A DNA stretch of 64,000 bases from Dysgonomonas sp. BGC7 (GCF_001261735.1 NZ_CVRP01000006.1:62001-126000), one strand, 5' to 3'. Positions 1-7,741 are shown, numbered from the stretch's first letter. Translations and numbers: made by a program. The notes: generated by a model not told the origin, from the sequence alone.

Positions 1-1
1 T

Positions 2-79
2 GAAGCAAAATGGAAGAAATTTCTAAAAACCGATTGCGGCTTGGTTTTGGTGTTCTATTACCGGAATGTACCTTTGTAA
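2..79 (+). CDS. C-terminal end of an unidentified gene (partial)
   Basis: An open frame enters from the left edge and stops at TAA 77-79, giving 25 residues rich in Lys, Tyr and Val (ending YYRNVPL). It converges on the gene ending at 102. The fragment is too short to assign a family, and it may be chance; only the sequence left of the window can settle it. Confidence 0.25.
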   Translation, partial: EAKWKKFLKTDCGLVLVFYYRNVPL

Positions 80-101
80 ATCAAATAAATAAAGAATTAT
101 A

Positions 102-509
102 CTATCTTCTATCTTGAAAATATGATAGGAGATTCTTTACCGATATTGCATAGCTAGAGCCGTCTATTGAGTAGAAACCTAATTTTTCGGCAAAGCTTCG
201 ACTTTTCTCGTTGGTCGATTCTATTCCGATATGCTTGTAAACATATTTTAAGGCTGTTTCTGACAGAAAACGAACGAAATTAGAGCCGTGCCCTGCACGC
301 TCTTTATTGAAGCTGATTCGGGCGATAATAAGGCAATCGGGCGGGAACAGGCTTTCTATCCTGCGGATGCGCAAATATAAATCTACTCGGCTGTTTCTGC
401 GGGTGCTAATGATATTATCAGGCGTAAGACTGGCAAGGGATAGGCGATATTTGAAGCGTTTCATCAGGTAGACATCTATCTCTTTTTGGATTTCTTCGTA
501 TTCACTCAT
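102..509 (-). CDS. GNAT-like N-acetyltransferase, small
   Basis: This 135-residue protein resembles a compact GNAT acetyltransferase. Residues about 60-80 contain a basic, glycine-containing turn (ERAGHGSNFVRFL) like the acetyl-CoA pyrophosphate loop (motif A). The stretch NEKSRSFAEKLGFY near residue 100 matches the usual motif B in which a neighbour-in-frame Asn/Ser and a C-terminal LGF occur. The N-terminal third is helical and charged. It lies 18 bases downstream of the relaxase-like gene and on the same strand, so it probably belongs to the mobilisation operon. Small GNAT-like genes are often found beside Bacteroidetes mob genes, but the substrate cannot be read from the sequence. Assignment is by motif only. 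Confidence 0.5.
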   Translation of the reverse strand: MSEYEEIQKEIDVYLMKRFKYRLSLASLTPDNIISTRRNSRVDLYLRIRRIESLFPPDCLIIARISFNKERAGHGSNFVRFLSETALKYVYKHIGIESTNEKSRSFAEKLGFYSIDGSSYAISVKNLLSYFQDRR

Positions 510-527
510 ATTGTTGATTTTTACAGT

Positions 528-1445
528 TTATCTTCTTTGTCCTCGCTTGGGCTGCTTCTTTTTCATCGAGAGTTGCGGTTCTTCCTCTTTGGAAATATCA
601 GGTGTAAATATCCCTAATACAGAAGATATTCCTAAATCCGTCTGACTAGGAAAATGTGTCTGTTCTTGCTTGTTCTCCTGCTTATCTGCCGATATGCCTA
701 TCTGCACATCTGTATTTGTGCCGACTTGTGTGTCTGTATTCATTCTTCTTTCATAGGATATTCGTTTCTCCTGCATATTGAGTTGTTCGGAGATACTACC
801 GTTTTTCATGGTGTTGTAATACTCAAAGGATTCGGTTAGTTGCCTGTCGTAGTTAAACAACCTATCAAATCCTTGCTCTGCTTGTTGGAACAGGTTCTTC
901 CTGTCGAAACCGCCTGTTATTACTCCTTTCTTCGTGTTCTTGTGATTGGTTAATGGAGACAACTTGATTTTATTCGATTGATCTTTCCGACTGACAATCA
1001 AATGACAATGCATATTACCTTCTTTATTTTCCGATCTATCTCTATCGAAATGTACCTTTCCGTAGAATTTAATATTCTCTGCTGATAAACCTTTATTAAA
1101 GTTCTTGGCATATTCAGGAATAAATACTTCCCGAACATATCTTCTCATCGCTTCGGCTTGTTCCTGTTCTGTACTTCCCATTACTTGCAATTCCTTTGCA
1201 GATGGACTAACATGGATAGCATAGAATTTGGCATCGGTCTTTAAAAGTTGAGCTTTGTTGTTATCAATATCTTTGACAACTTGAGATTTATAAAGGTCTT
1301 CTGCTGTCAGATTAAAAAAGCCTTCGGTATAAATTCCTTTCTCCATTCTTTCTAAATCTTCATGCTCTAAATAGTCGGCTAAACGTCTACTACTGCCAGC
1401 ATTGTTGTACGTTCCGCTTGATGGTGGTGGAAAATCTATATTCAT
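528..1445 (-). CDS. DUF5712-type mobilisation protein (relaxase-like)
   Basis: The 305-residue protein looks like the DUF5712 family found with BfmA/BtgA proteins on Bacteroidetes mobilisable elements. The N terminus has GTYNNAGSSRRLADYLEHED-like sequence with an early Tyr. Around residues 127-155 two histidine-rich strands occur (FYGKVHFDRDR and MHCHLIVSRKD); the HxH pair is what a metal-dependent HUH-type nickase would need. The C-terminal ~90 residues are low complexity, rich in Gln, Thr and Asn, and end in a basic tail. It starts one base after the stop of the upstream mobilisation gene, so the two are co-translated. It probably processes the element's oriT during mobilisation. The nicking role is family-based inference. 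Confidence 0.75.
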   Translation of the reverse strand: MNIDFPPPSSGTYNNAGSSRRLADYLEHEDLERMEKGIYTEGFFNLTAEDLYKSQVVKDIDNNKAQLLKTDAKFYAIHVSPSAKELQVMGSTEQEQAEAMRRYVREVFIPEYAKNFNKGLSAENIKFYGKVHFDRDRSENKEGNMHCHLIVSRKDQSNKIKLSPLTNHKNTKKGVITGGFDRKNLFQQAEQGFDRLFNYDRQLTESFEYYNTMKNGSISEQLNMQEKRISYERRMNTDTQVGTNTDVQIGISADKQENKQEQTHFPSQTDLGISSVLGIFTPDISKEEEPQLSMKKKQPKRGQRR

Positions 1446-1446
1446 A

Positions 1447-2034
1447 TCATTGGCTATTTATCAAGTTTACAATTTCTGTTTTCAGAGTCTCTTTTTTCTT
1501 ACCTTCCATCACTCCACAAGTAGCCAATTCGCTATAAAGAGCAATTAACTTTAGCATTTTCTTGTTGCCTCCTTGTTGCACTTGAGCCACAGACGAAATT
1601 TGTTTACTTTGATGATTTATTGCATTTGCATGCTCTGTCAATTTATCACTAAGTAGCTTTAGCAAATTACTCTGCCCTTCCTGATTGGCTTTAAGATGGG
1701 AAAGGATAACATCTTCCATCGATTTAGCAATGTTCTCAAATCTAGTTGCAATAGAATTGCTTGTGCGTATCATCGGATTGAGTTGTTCTTCCTCATAGTG
1801 ACGAATAAAACGAATGATATCATCTTGCCGTTTATTAATCTTTTTCAACTCTGCTTTTGTTGATTCGAGAGCTTCGCTTGGATTGATATTTGCTTTATCC
1901 AAATACAGAAAAGCAAGCTTTGTAATTTCTCCTTTTTTCAGTGAATAACGTTTACAGAGTTTTTCTATAATTCTATCGGTTTCTTTGTCTATAGCTATTG
2001 TTGTAAATATGATATTTCGGTTTTGTTTGGTCAT
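1447..2034 (-). CDS. BfmA/BtgA family mobilisation accessory protein
   Basis: The protein (195 residues from the ATG at 2034; a further ATG at 2061 would add nine) begins with a short N-terminal region of ribbon-helix-helix character (IAIDKETDRIIEKLCKRYS, then KKGEITKLAFLYLDKANI). A long helical segment rich in Lys, Glu and Gln follows, probably coiled coil (about residues 60-150). This layout fits BfmA/BtgA proteins, DNA-binding partners of the mobilisation relaxase in Bacteroides elements. The 2034 ATG is preferred because it is followed by a typical start (MTKQNRN) and the longer form would run through a palindrome overlapping the start. The gene abuts the relaxase-like gene and probably autoregulates through that palindrome. 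Confidence 0.75.
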   Translation of the reverse strand: MTKQNRNIIFTTIAIDKETDRIIEKLCKRYSLKKGEITKLAFLYLDKANINPSEALESTKAELKKINKRQDDIIRFIRHYEEEQLNPMIRTSNSIATRFENIAKSMEDVILSHLKANQEGQSNLLKLLSDKLTEHANAINHQSKQISSVAQVQQGGNKKMLKLIALYSELATCGVMEGKKKETLKTEIVNLINSQ

Positions 2035-2057
2035 AGTTATAACTATTTTATAGTTAT
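2033..2057. promoter_or_regulatory. 14-bp palindrome plus half-site at the start of the mobilisation operon
   Basis: ATAGTTATAACTAT (2033-2046) is a perfect palindrome overlapping the preferred start codon of the BfmA/BtgA-type gene, and ATAGTTAT recurs at 2050-2057 as an extra half-site. Such a position suits an operator bound by the ribbon-helix-helix protein encoded just downstream, but binding is inference. Confidence 0.45.
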
Positions 2058-2074
2058 TCATATAGCTAACTTGC

Positions 2075-2310
2075 TTAAACAGGATCGTCTATCAATTCCA
2101 GTTATAGCAAGTGTTATAACAGTGCTTTTTGATAAAGCACTAAAGCCGAAGGCTTTGCCCCGAAGGGCAAGAGGAGAACAGGACGATAGTCCAGTTCCCT
2201 CTTGCTTTGGTTTAGCTAAACAATCCGAAGCGGTTGAGCGAGGGTGTTTCTGCTAAATGCGGAGCCTTTAGGGAGGGGGATGACCTAAACACAGCCCTCA
2301 CCCTTTTGCT
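2075..2310. other. Hairpin-dense non-coding region, candidate origin of transfer
   Basis: Between the mobilisation operon and the HTH gene lies a GC-richer stretch with consecutive inverted repeats: GTGCTTT/AAAGCAC (2122-2140), AAAGCC/GGCTTT (2142-2156), TTGCCC/GGGCAA (2155-2170), GAACAGGAC/GTCCAGTTC (2176-2197), GTTTAGCTAAAC (2210-2221), and GAGGGTGTTT (from 2239) facing AAACACAGCCCTC (near 2286-2298). No convincing gene fits here. Hairpins directly upstream of mobilisation genes are the usual layout of an oriT. The nick site cannot be placed from sequence alone. Confidence 0.5.
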
Positions 2311-2339
2311 CTATTCTGCTCAGATCAGTAAATGCAGAA

Positions 2340-2675
2340 TCATTTCAAGGTTTTGCCATCTTCTATGCTCTTGTTGAACATCACAACTTCATTTTTGGAG
2401 GCATAGGATTGGATAAAGTCTTTGATGTCAGCCATACGATAGAAGGTCTTTCGCCTAACTAGGAAATATCGAAGTTGACCACTATCCCGATAACGTTGGA
2501 GTGTTCGATAACTCACCTTGAGAAGAAAGGCAAGATCTTGATTATCCAATAATTTATCATCATTGGTAAATGCTTCTCCTGTTGCTATTACTGCTTTCAA
2601 ATCGCCACCTATAGTTGTGAGCTTCTTGTTGAGTTTCTCCATCCATGATAGGAAGTCTTCATTATCTAAATACAT
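2340..2675 (-). CDS. Helix-turn-helix (excisionase-like) protein of the mobile element
   Basis: A 111-residue protein with a C-terminal HTH_17/MerR-like DNA-binding domain at about residues 42-95: LLDNQDLAFLLKVSYRTLQRYRDSG then a basic wing (RYFLVRRKTFYR) and an acidic helix (MADIKDFIQSY). The N-terminal 40 residues are helical and may mediate dimerisation. Proteins of this shape act as excision/recombination directionality factors or as regulators of excision operons in Bacteroides elements. It is one of three such proteins in the element (others start at 8054 and 8346). It is alone on its strand between the oriT candidate and rteC. Whether it acts in excision or mobilisation cannot be told. 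Confidence 0.7.
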   Translation of the reverse strand: MYLDNEDFLSWMEKLNKKLTTIGGDLKAVIATGEAFTNDDKLLDNQDLAFLLKVSYRTLQRYRDSGQLRYFLVRRKTFYRMADIKDFIQSYASKNEVVMFNKSIEDGKTLK

Positions 2676-2834
2676 AATTCTTTGTTTTTGAAATTAATAT
2701 TCTGATTAATTCCAATCGATTGGTAAGGCAAAGAACTGACAATTGGAGACAGAAAAATAGAGGGGTAGTTAACTTCCCCTCTAATGATTGTTTGAAATAT
2801 GCTTATATACAATGTATTACAAATGTATTATTTT

Positions 2835-3453
2835 TCATCTTGTTTCTTTGTCCTTACGCATGATCATATTGCGAAGAAAATCAAGAGCTTTGGTTCGGTT
2901 GAAAGGTTTTCGTTTATATATCTCACTGGTCTTGTCAGAAATATCTCCAAACGAAATATTAAATATTAATTCAAATTTGTTTCCAATCTGGCTTCTACTT
3001 GCTGGCTTACCTTCTTTATTCAATATCTCCTTACTTAGATAGAGGCTTTCGACTATCTCAGCCAATGCAACAATCCCCAAGTCTTTTGACTTAGGGATTA
3101 TATGCAGATCGGATTTAAATGTCTGCTCTTTTACGAATCGTTCAGGATGGGTAAATCTTGTTTCTAATAAGATTAGTTCATAATCGACAACAGCAATAGC
3201 TTTCTCTAAATAGAGATTTTTTACGGCATTTTTTCCCCTGCTCGTATAAAATTTGTGATTGCAATGACCGGAACTCTACACGAGCTAAGCTCATAGTTCG
3301 AAAAACAACCTGATAGTCTGTTTCTCCCTGATTAAGGATTTCTACCTCTGCTAAAAAATCTTCATAGGCTCTTTGTATTTCTTTATTTGTGACCTGCAAA
3401 GGTTCAGATAATAAACCAATAAATCGGTCTCTAAACATTTCGTTCATATGCAT
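2835..3453 (-). pseudogene. rteC: RteC-like regulator, split by a frameshift
   Basis: The first frame starts at 3453 (MHMNEMFRDRFIG...) and reads as the N-terminal part of an RteC protein up to LYEQGK near 3235. There the run of six A bases (coding strand, about 3222-3233) shifts the frame, and the ORF ends in a nonsense tail at 3178. With one A fewer, translation continues without a stop (NAVKNLYLEKAIAV..., then ELILLETRF...) into the second frame down to 2835. That frame carries the family's C-terminal signature (FELIFNISFGDISDKTSEIYKRK, FNRTKALDFL). The rebuilt protein would be about 205 residues, normal for RteC, which activates excision genes in tetracycline-inducible Bacteroides conjugative transposons. 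A homopolymer error in sequencing is possible. Confidence 0.8.
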
Positions 3454-3637
3454 AAGTTTTAGTAAAAATATTAATAGATAAGGCTCTCACCTTCATTTAC
3501 GCTATATGAAAGGATATTTCTTAGGATTTTAGATTGGTTCTTTAAGAATTAAAAAAAACTTCTTTGTTGTTAGCTCATTGATTATTCATGGCGTTATCAA
3601 TATTCTAGATTTCACGATAATATGGGTTGATTATTTT

Positions 3638-4030
3638 TCATTTATTATAAACTTCTGCAAAAGGTTTTACAAAATCTTTAAGCTTTGTTTTACTTAATCT
3701 TAGTCGATTCTGATAATAGCCATTATATAACCTTCCATTATGTTAGCCTTATTGCATTTCTACTAGTCTTTAGCAGCTTTTTCATTAAGGTTTATTTATA
3801 TCTTTTATCAGATACAAAAGCTGATTTTGGATCTTTGAGGTATACAATTACTTCTCCTTAAATTCAGGCTACTTCATCATATGTTAATTCTTCATTGGCA
3901 ACATAACGGATTGTTCTTTCTGCAAAAGGTTTTTCGATGTCTTCAATAACAACTCTTGCCGTTACTTTGTGGTAATGGCAAAAATTGTTGCCACTTTTAT
4001 AGAAATAACTATATATCTCTATGTTCTGAT
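3638..4030 (-). pseudogene. Remnant of an NmrA-like NAD(P)-binding oxidoreductase
   Basis: No intact gene exists between 3454 and 4086, but the minus strand keeps recognisable pieces. Around 4020-3865 a frame reads SGNNFCHYHKVTARVV then IEDIEKPFAERTIRYVAN and EELTYDEVA before a stop. Further down, YYQNRLRLSKTKLKDFVKPF and AEVYNK end at a TGA (3638-3640). Both match the C-terminal half of NmrA/SDR-like NAD(P)-binding proteins, in which the phrase RYVASDELT... is followed by a C-terminal KLxDFAKEFAxVYN. The part between them is disrupted by stops and shifts, and no N-terminal Rossmann motif remains. It is therefore a decayed, non-functional gene. Confidence 0.65.
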
Positions 4031-4086
4031 CAATAAATTAATTATCTTAATTTATTGATTTCCTTCATAAGTGTCTCTAAATTATC

Positions 4087-5145
4087 CTAATCATGACGGA
4101 TCACAACTTTGCCAACTCTCTTGCCGTGTTCAAAATGTTCAAACGCAGCACGTACTTTGTCGAAATTGAAGATGCAATCAATGACAGGATGTATGCCGTG
4201 GTATTCTATTGCACGGTTCATCTGCTCGAAATGGAGTCGGCTTCCCACACGAGTTGGATGAAGATGTAGCCCTCGCATCATGAATTTGAGATCCATGTTA
4301 TAGTCGTTCACCAAGTCCATGGCACCGACCATACTAATCCTTCCATTTTCACGAGTTAAACTAACTGTATCATTCCAATTTGATGGTCCCACTACATCAA
4401 CTGTCACATCAACACCTCGACCATTAGTTGCGGCGAGTACCTGCTTGTGCCAACCAGCTCCCTGAGAAGTGTCAATGACCACATCTGCACCAAGGGCTCG
4501 TAAGGTCTCCATCTTGGCAGGCGAGGTCGTTGTTGCAATAACGCGTGCACCCGATATTTTGGCAAATTGAAGTGCGAATACTGATACACCACCGGTACCC
4601 TGTACCAATACATCTTCTCCAGGAATGAGAGGTATATCTCCAAAGAGTGCAGCCCATGCAGTCACACCTGCACATGGCAACGTGGCGCCTTCCTCAAAGG
4701 ACAAGTGTTTGGGAAGATGTACAAGTTCGCTTTCGTCGAGTAGCGTCAGCTCTGTCAGCATACCATCATTACCTTTAATACCACGACCAAACATTTGAAG
4801 AGAATCAGGTATCGGCCCAGCTATCCAATCCCAATGAAAAATTGCAGCTACGCGATCTCCAGGTTTAACGCGGGTTACATCAGGCCCGACAGCCACGACT
4901 TCACCAGCACCGTCGCACAGCGGAAATCGGCCATCTCGGATAATTTCCTCACCCAAAATACCTTTTTTCAATGTGAGCAAATCTTTGAAATTTAGAGAGG
5001 AAGCACATACGCGCATAAGTACTTGTCTTCCAACTGGTGTACTTGGTTCCGCTTCCTCTACTTGCTGCAGCCCCTCTATACCAAAGTATTTAAGATGATA
5101 TGTTTTCATTGTTTTAGTTTTAGTTTCATTATTCATTGATTCCAT
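4087..5145 (-). CDS. Zinc-independent MDR alcohol dehydrogenase / quinone reductase-like enzyme
   Basis: This 352-residue protein belongs to the medium-chain dehydrogenase/reductase superfamily. An N-terminal GroES-like domain (about 25-150) lacks the catalytic-zinc Cys (the site reads SSLNFKDLLTLKKG) and the structural-zinc Cys cluster. The Rossmann domain follows with VQGTGGVSVFALQFAK (about 180) and the C terminus ends GKRVGKVVIRHD. It most likely reduces an aldehyde or quinone with NADPH. The start is uncertain: ATGs exist at 5145, 5136 and 5109 (MKTYHLKYFG), the last being closest to the family's usual start. The gene is visibly richer in G+C than its neighbours, suggesting separate acquisition. 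It follows the broken quinone reductase gene on the same strand. Confidence 0.8.
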   Translation of the reverse strand: MESMNNETKTKTMKTYHLKYFGIEGLQQVEEAEPSTPVGRQVLMRVCASSLNFKDLLTLKKGILGEEIIRDGRFPLCDGAGEVVAVGPDVTRVKPGDRVAAIFHWDWIAGPIPDSLQMFGRGIKGNDGMLTELTLLDESELVHLPKHLSFEEGATLPCAGVTAWAALFGDIPLIPGEDVLVQGTGGVSVFALQFAKISGARVIATTTSPAKMETLRALGADVVIDTSQGAGWHKQVLAATNGRGVDVTVDVVGPSNWNDTVSLTRENGRISMVGAMDLVNDYNMDLKFMMRGLHLHPTRVGSRLHFEQMNRAIEYHGIHPVIDCIFNFDKVRAAFEHFEHGKRVGKVVIRHD

Positions 5146-5202
5146 AATTTACTTAATTTTACGGTTTGCTGATTGTTATTTATTACTTTTTGCGACATAT
5201 AA

Positions 5203-5861
5203 TCAAATTCGTCCACTTAGATATCCTTGCGACTGTAGTTTTGCCAAAAGTGCCCCGTTACCTATTTTGCCGATTCTTCCCAATTCCACATTGAAAATCT
5301 GGTCTGTAAATTCGGATGCCTCTTTCAGGTAGTTTTGTCGTTCTTCATCGGTAGATGATGCGATATTCCTAAAATATTTGAGTGCTACATCACAGAAGCC
5401 AACAAAACCGAAAAGATTATCCCAAAGAAATTCAATCCCCTTATATTGGTTCGACAATTCAAGGTATGTATCCCCGCTTCCCATCGTGAAAAGAGAAAAG
5501 ATTCGTTTACCTTGTAATAGACCATTCCCTTTTTCATCGTAACCGAAACCCATGACGAACAGTTTGTCAAAATATGCTTTCAGAAATCCGGGTACGTTAC
5601 CAAACCAGACAGGAGATATGGTAACTAAAACATCTGCCCAAAGGATATCTGCTTGTTCGGATTTGACCTCACTTGTATACTCCTTTGTCTTCGCTGCCTT
5701 TAGATCTTCCGGACGCATAACTGGGTCGAAATTCATTTTAACAAGGTCTTTTACTTTAACATTAGCACCTCTTTTTTCGAGGTTCGTGATAACGGTATCT
5801 AATAATGCTTTACAAAAGCTCCCATCTCATATGGGTGTGAATAAACAACAACTACATTCAT
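5203..5861 (-). pseudogene. NAD(P)H quinone reductase (flavodoxin fold), frameshifted near the N terminus
   Basis: An ATG at 5861 opens MNVVVVYSHPYEMGAF and hits a stop about 20 codons in. If one G is added in the GGG run at 5821-5823, the frame continues GSFCKALLDTVITNLEKRG then ANVKVKDLVKMNFDP and joins the 177-residue frame ending at 5203. That frame holds the flavodoxin-like NQO core: ADILWADVLVTISPVWFGNVPGFLKAYFDK with the substrate/FMN loop PVWFGNVPG, then FGYDEKGNGLLQGKR. Normal NQO1-like proteins start with the YSHP loop that binds the FMN phosphate, so the shortened product from an internal Met (5736) would lack it. The gene is divergent from the HxlR regulator at 5985, a usual pairing for quinone/electrophile stress. 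Confidence 0.75.
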
Positions 5862-5917
5862 AATGATTTTTCTTCTTAATTTAAATAATATTGCAGTGAT
5901 TACAGACACTTTTTTTA

Positions 5918-5986
5918 GTATCTGATACAAAAATATAAGAAAAATAGTATACTTTTAATACCAGTTACATAAAGGATACCAGGTAT
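5918..5986. promoter_or_regulatory. Operator-like repeats between quinone reductase and HxlR regulator
   Basis: The divergent intergenic region holds an inverted repeat GTATC-T-GATAC (5918-5928) and a direct repeat ATACCAG at 5958-5964 and 5976-5982, the second just ahead of the regulator's ATG (5985). Starts are 18 bases apart, near two helical turns. They fit binding sites for the HxlR regulator controlling itself and the divergent genes. This is inferred from position. Confidence 0.4.
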
Positions 5987-6326
5987 GAATGATGAGAAAA
6001 TGACAACAGAACAAAGTATCAAGTATATGCAGGATACTTTATATGTTCTAAACGGGAAATGGAAACTTCCAATATTAATTGCTATACATCAGGGAAATAA
6101 TCGATTTCGAGAAATTCAACGTTGTGTCTCTGGAATTACATCAAGAGTACTCTCTAAAGAGTTAAAAGAATTAGAATTAAATAAATTAATTAGGAGAACA
6201 GTCTATGACACTAGTCCTGTTTTGGTCGAATATACACCCTCCTCTTATTGTAGTACATTACAGAATTTAATAGAAGAAATGATAAAATGGGGAAAAGATC
6301 ATAGAGATAAGATCAGGGAAGAATAA
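5985..6326 (+). CDS. HxlR family winged-helix transcriptional regulator
   Basis: The 113-residue protein has the HxlR signature: LNGKWKLPILIAIHQGNNRF at about 22-41, REIQRCVSGITSRVLSKELK as recognition helices, then the wing ending LIRRTVYDTSPVLVEYTPSS. Members of this family are dimeric repressors or activators responding to aldehydes, quinones or disulfide stress; the usual N-terminal sensing cysteine is not obvious here. The likely start is the ATG at 5985, with AAAGGA about nine bases upstream; an ATG at 6000 is an alternative. It is divergent from the oxidoreductase genes and probably regulates them through the repeats in between. Confidence 0.85.
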   Translation: MNDEKMTTEQSIKYMQDTLYVLNGKWKLPILIAIHQGNNRFREIQRCVSGITSRVLSKELKELELNKLIRRTVYDTSPVLVEYTPSSYCSTLQNLIEEMIKWGKDHRDKIREE

Positions 6327-6497
6327 GATAATGATATAGAAGTATTATAGTATCGTCTTACTCTTGCTGGAACAGCGATTTATTAGCCTCTTATTTTATA
6401 TATCAGATATATTCAATGATTAAGATTAGCTATTTTCAGAAAAGACAAAGGGTAGCACTGGCTTATGATACCCCTCACATCGTTATTTATAGTAAAG

Positions 6498-6845
6498 TCA
6501 ATCATTCCCTTTTATGAATTTGGCAATTTCTCGAACTTCCACACTACCTCCAATTTTGAAAATTGGGTTAGCTTTAGCTATTTCTACAGCCTCGTCAATC
6601 GTTTCGGTTTTTATGACCACATATCCTGTTACGATCTCCTTGCCTTCTGAATGAGGACAGTCTGTAATACTTTCATCAGAATGAATTGTTTTTGCACCTG
6701 CGGGAGATAAGGTATTCCCTTTATCTGATACTTTATTCTGCTTTATTAGATTACCAAACCATTCCGTTCTTTCTTTCACTTGTTCGGGAGATGGTTTTAT
6801 CTCTGAATCTTTATCTAACCTGAATATCAATAGAAAATCTTTCAT
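6498..6845 (-). CDS. YciI-like (YCII/DGPF domain) protein
   Basis: A 115-residue protein of the YCII-related/DGPF type: start MKDFLLIFRLDKDSE, an acidic helix PSPEQVKERTEWFGNLIKQ, the strand NTLSPAGAKTIH, then TGYVVIKTETIDEAVEIAK and ANPIFKIGGSVEVREIAKF. The ferredoxin-like fold spans the whole protein. Relatives are encoded near ECF sigma factors or stress genes; their biochemical role is generally unknown. Here it stands alone, 72 bases downstream of the AraC-type regulator gene and on the same strand, so co-expression is plausible. The stop lies about 170 bases from the convergent hxlR-like gene, a stretch with nothing recognisable. Confidence 0.75.
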   Translation of the reverse strand: MKDFLLIFRLDKDSEIKPSPEQVKERTEWFGNLIKQNKVSDKGNTLSPAGAKTIHSDESITDCPHSEGKEIVTGYVVIKTETIDEAVEIAKANPIFKIGGSVEVREIAKFIKGND

Positions 6846-6916
6846 ATCATATATTTTAATTAATATTAAAAACTAATACAAATATAAAGGTGTCAATATG
6901 AAATGTATCAGGACTT

Positions 6917-7741
6917 TTAGGGTTGTTTTCGGTACTTTTTAATAAAAAAACTAGGTGAAAAACCTGTCTTTTTCTTAAAGATTCGCGCGAAATATGAGGA
7001 ATCTTCGAATCCAATCTGAAAAGTAATTTCATTTATATTGTGATCTGAGTATATCAATAAGCGTTTAGCTTCTGTTATCTTAAGATTTAGTAAATATTGC
7101 TTGGCTGAGATCCCAAGTATCTTTTTACATGTTTCATTTAACTTTTCTTCTCGAACATTTAGTCTATCTGCGTAATAAGCTATTGTATGTAATCTCGAAT
7201 AGTCAGATAAGATCAAACCTTTCAGTTGTTCTATTAATGCATTATTTTGATGTGTTTTTATCTGTTTCTTTTGTGCTATTCGGAATAATAAGCGGGAATA
7301 ATATAAGAGTCCTGCTTTTATATTTTCCTCTGAGGCATCATCCTTGTATAACAGTTCCTTATTAACATTATCAAGGATAGATAAATGAAGGGATATATCA
7401 ATGTCATCAATATCAATATAAGGAAAACTATAGCTCAAATTTATATCCAATCCAGCTAGTTGATCGATAAAAATAATATATCCCTGAGCATCATCATAGA
7501 AACTCCAATTATGGATTTGTTTTGGAGCAACGTAAAATACCCTTTGCGGTTTTATTATATATTCTTCCGAGTCAATAACGTAGAATCCGCTTCCATGAGT
7601 AAACCAAACAAAAGAAAAGAAAGAGTGACTATGAGGCCATTCTATTCCTACATCTTCTTCTGATTCAAAATGCCTGATAAAAAATGATTCTGATAAGGCA
7701 TCATCAGGTAAAACTTCCGCCATGGAGTATTCTTTTATCAT
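6917..7741 (-). CDS. AraC family transcriptional regulator
   Basis: The 274-residue protein has an N-terminal cupin-like sensing domain (about 20-110: HSHSFFSFVWFTHGSGFYV, then YIIKPQRVFYVAPKQIHNWSF) and a C-terminal pair of AraC helix-turn-helix motifs (about 172-272: LHTIAYYADRLNVREEKLNE and INEITFQIGFEDSSYFARIF, ending KKTGFSPSFFIKKYRKQP). Such proteins usually bind a small ligand through the cupin and activate a neighbouring gene; the YciI-like gene downstream is the only near candidate. The ATG at 7741 is supported by full domain length. It is carried as cargo in the element. Ligand unknown. Confidence 0.85.
   Translation of the reverse strand: MIKEYSMAEVLPDDALSESFFIRHFESEEDVGIEWPHSHSFFSFVWFTHGSGFYVIDSEEYIIKPQRVFYVAPKQIHNWSFYDDAQGYIIFIDQLAGLDINLSYSFPYIDIDDIDISLHLSILDNVNKELLYKDDASEENIKAGLLYYSRLLFRIAQKKQIKTHQNNALIEQLKGLILSDYSRLHTIAYYADRLNVREEKLNETCKKILGISAKQYLLNLKITEAKRLLIYSDHNINEITFQIGFEDSSYFARIFKKKTGFSPSFFIKKYRKQP

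Noticed and set aside
2023-2256. Open frame on the plus strand through the hairpin region (77 residues)
   Set aside because: It overlaps the mobilisation gene start, has no family motif, and its codons follow the inverted repeats.
3454-4086. Possible regulatory RNA in the gap upstream of rteC
   Set aside because: The sequence is explained as a decayed NmrA-like gene; no strong structured RNA was seen.
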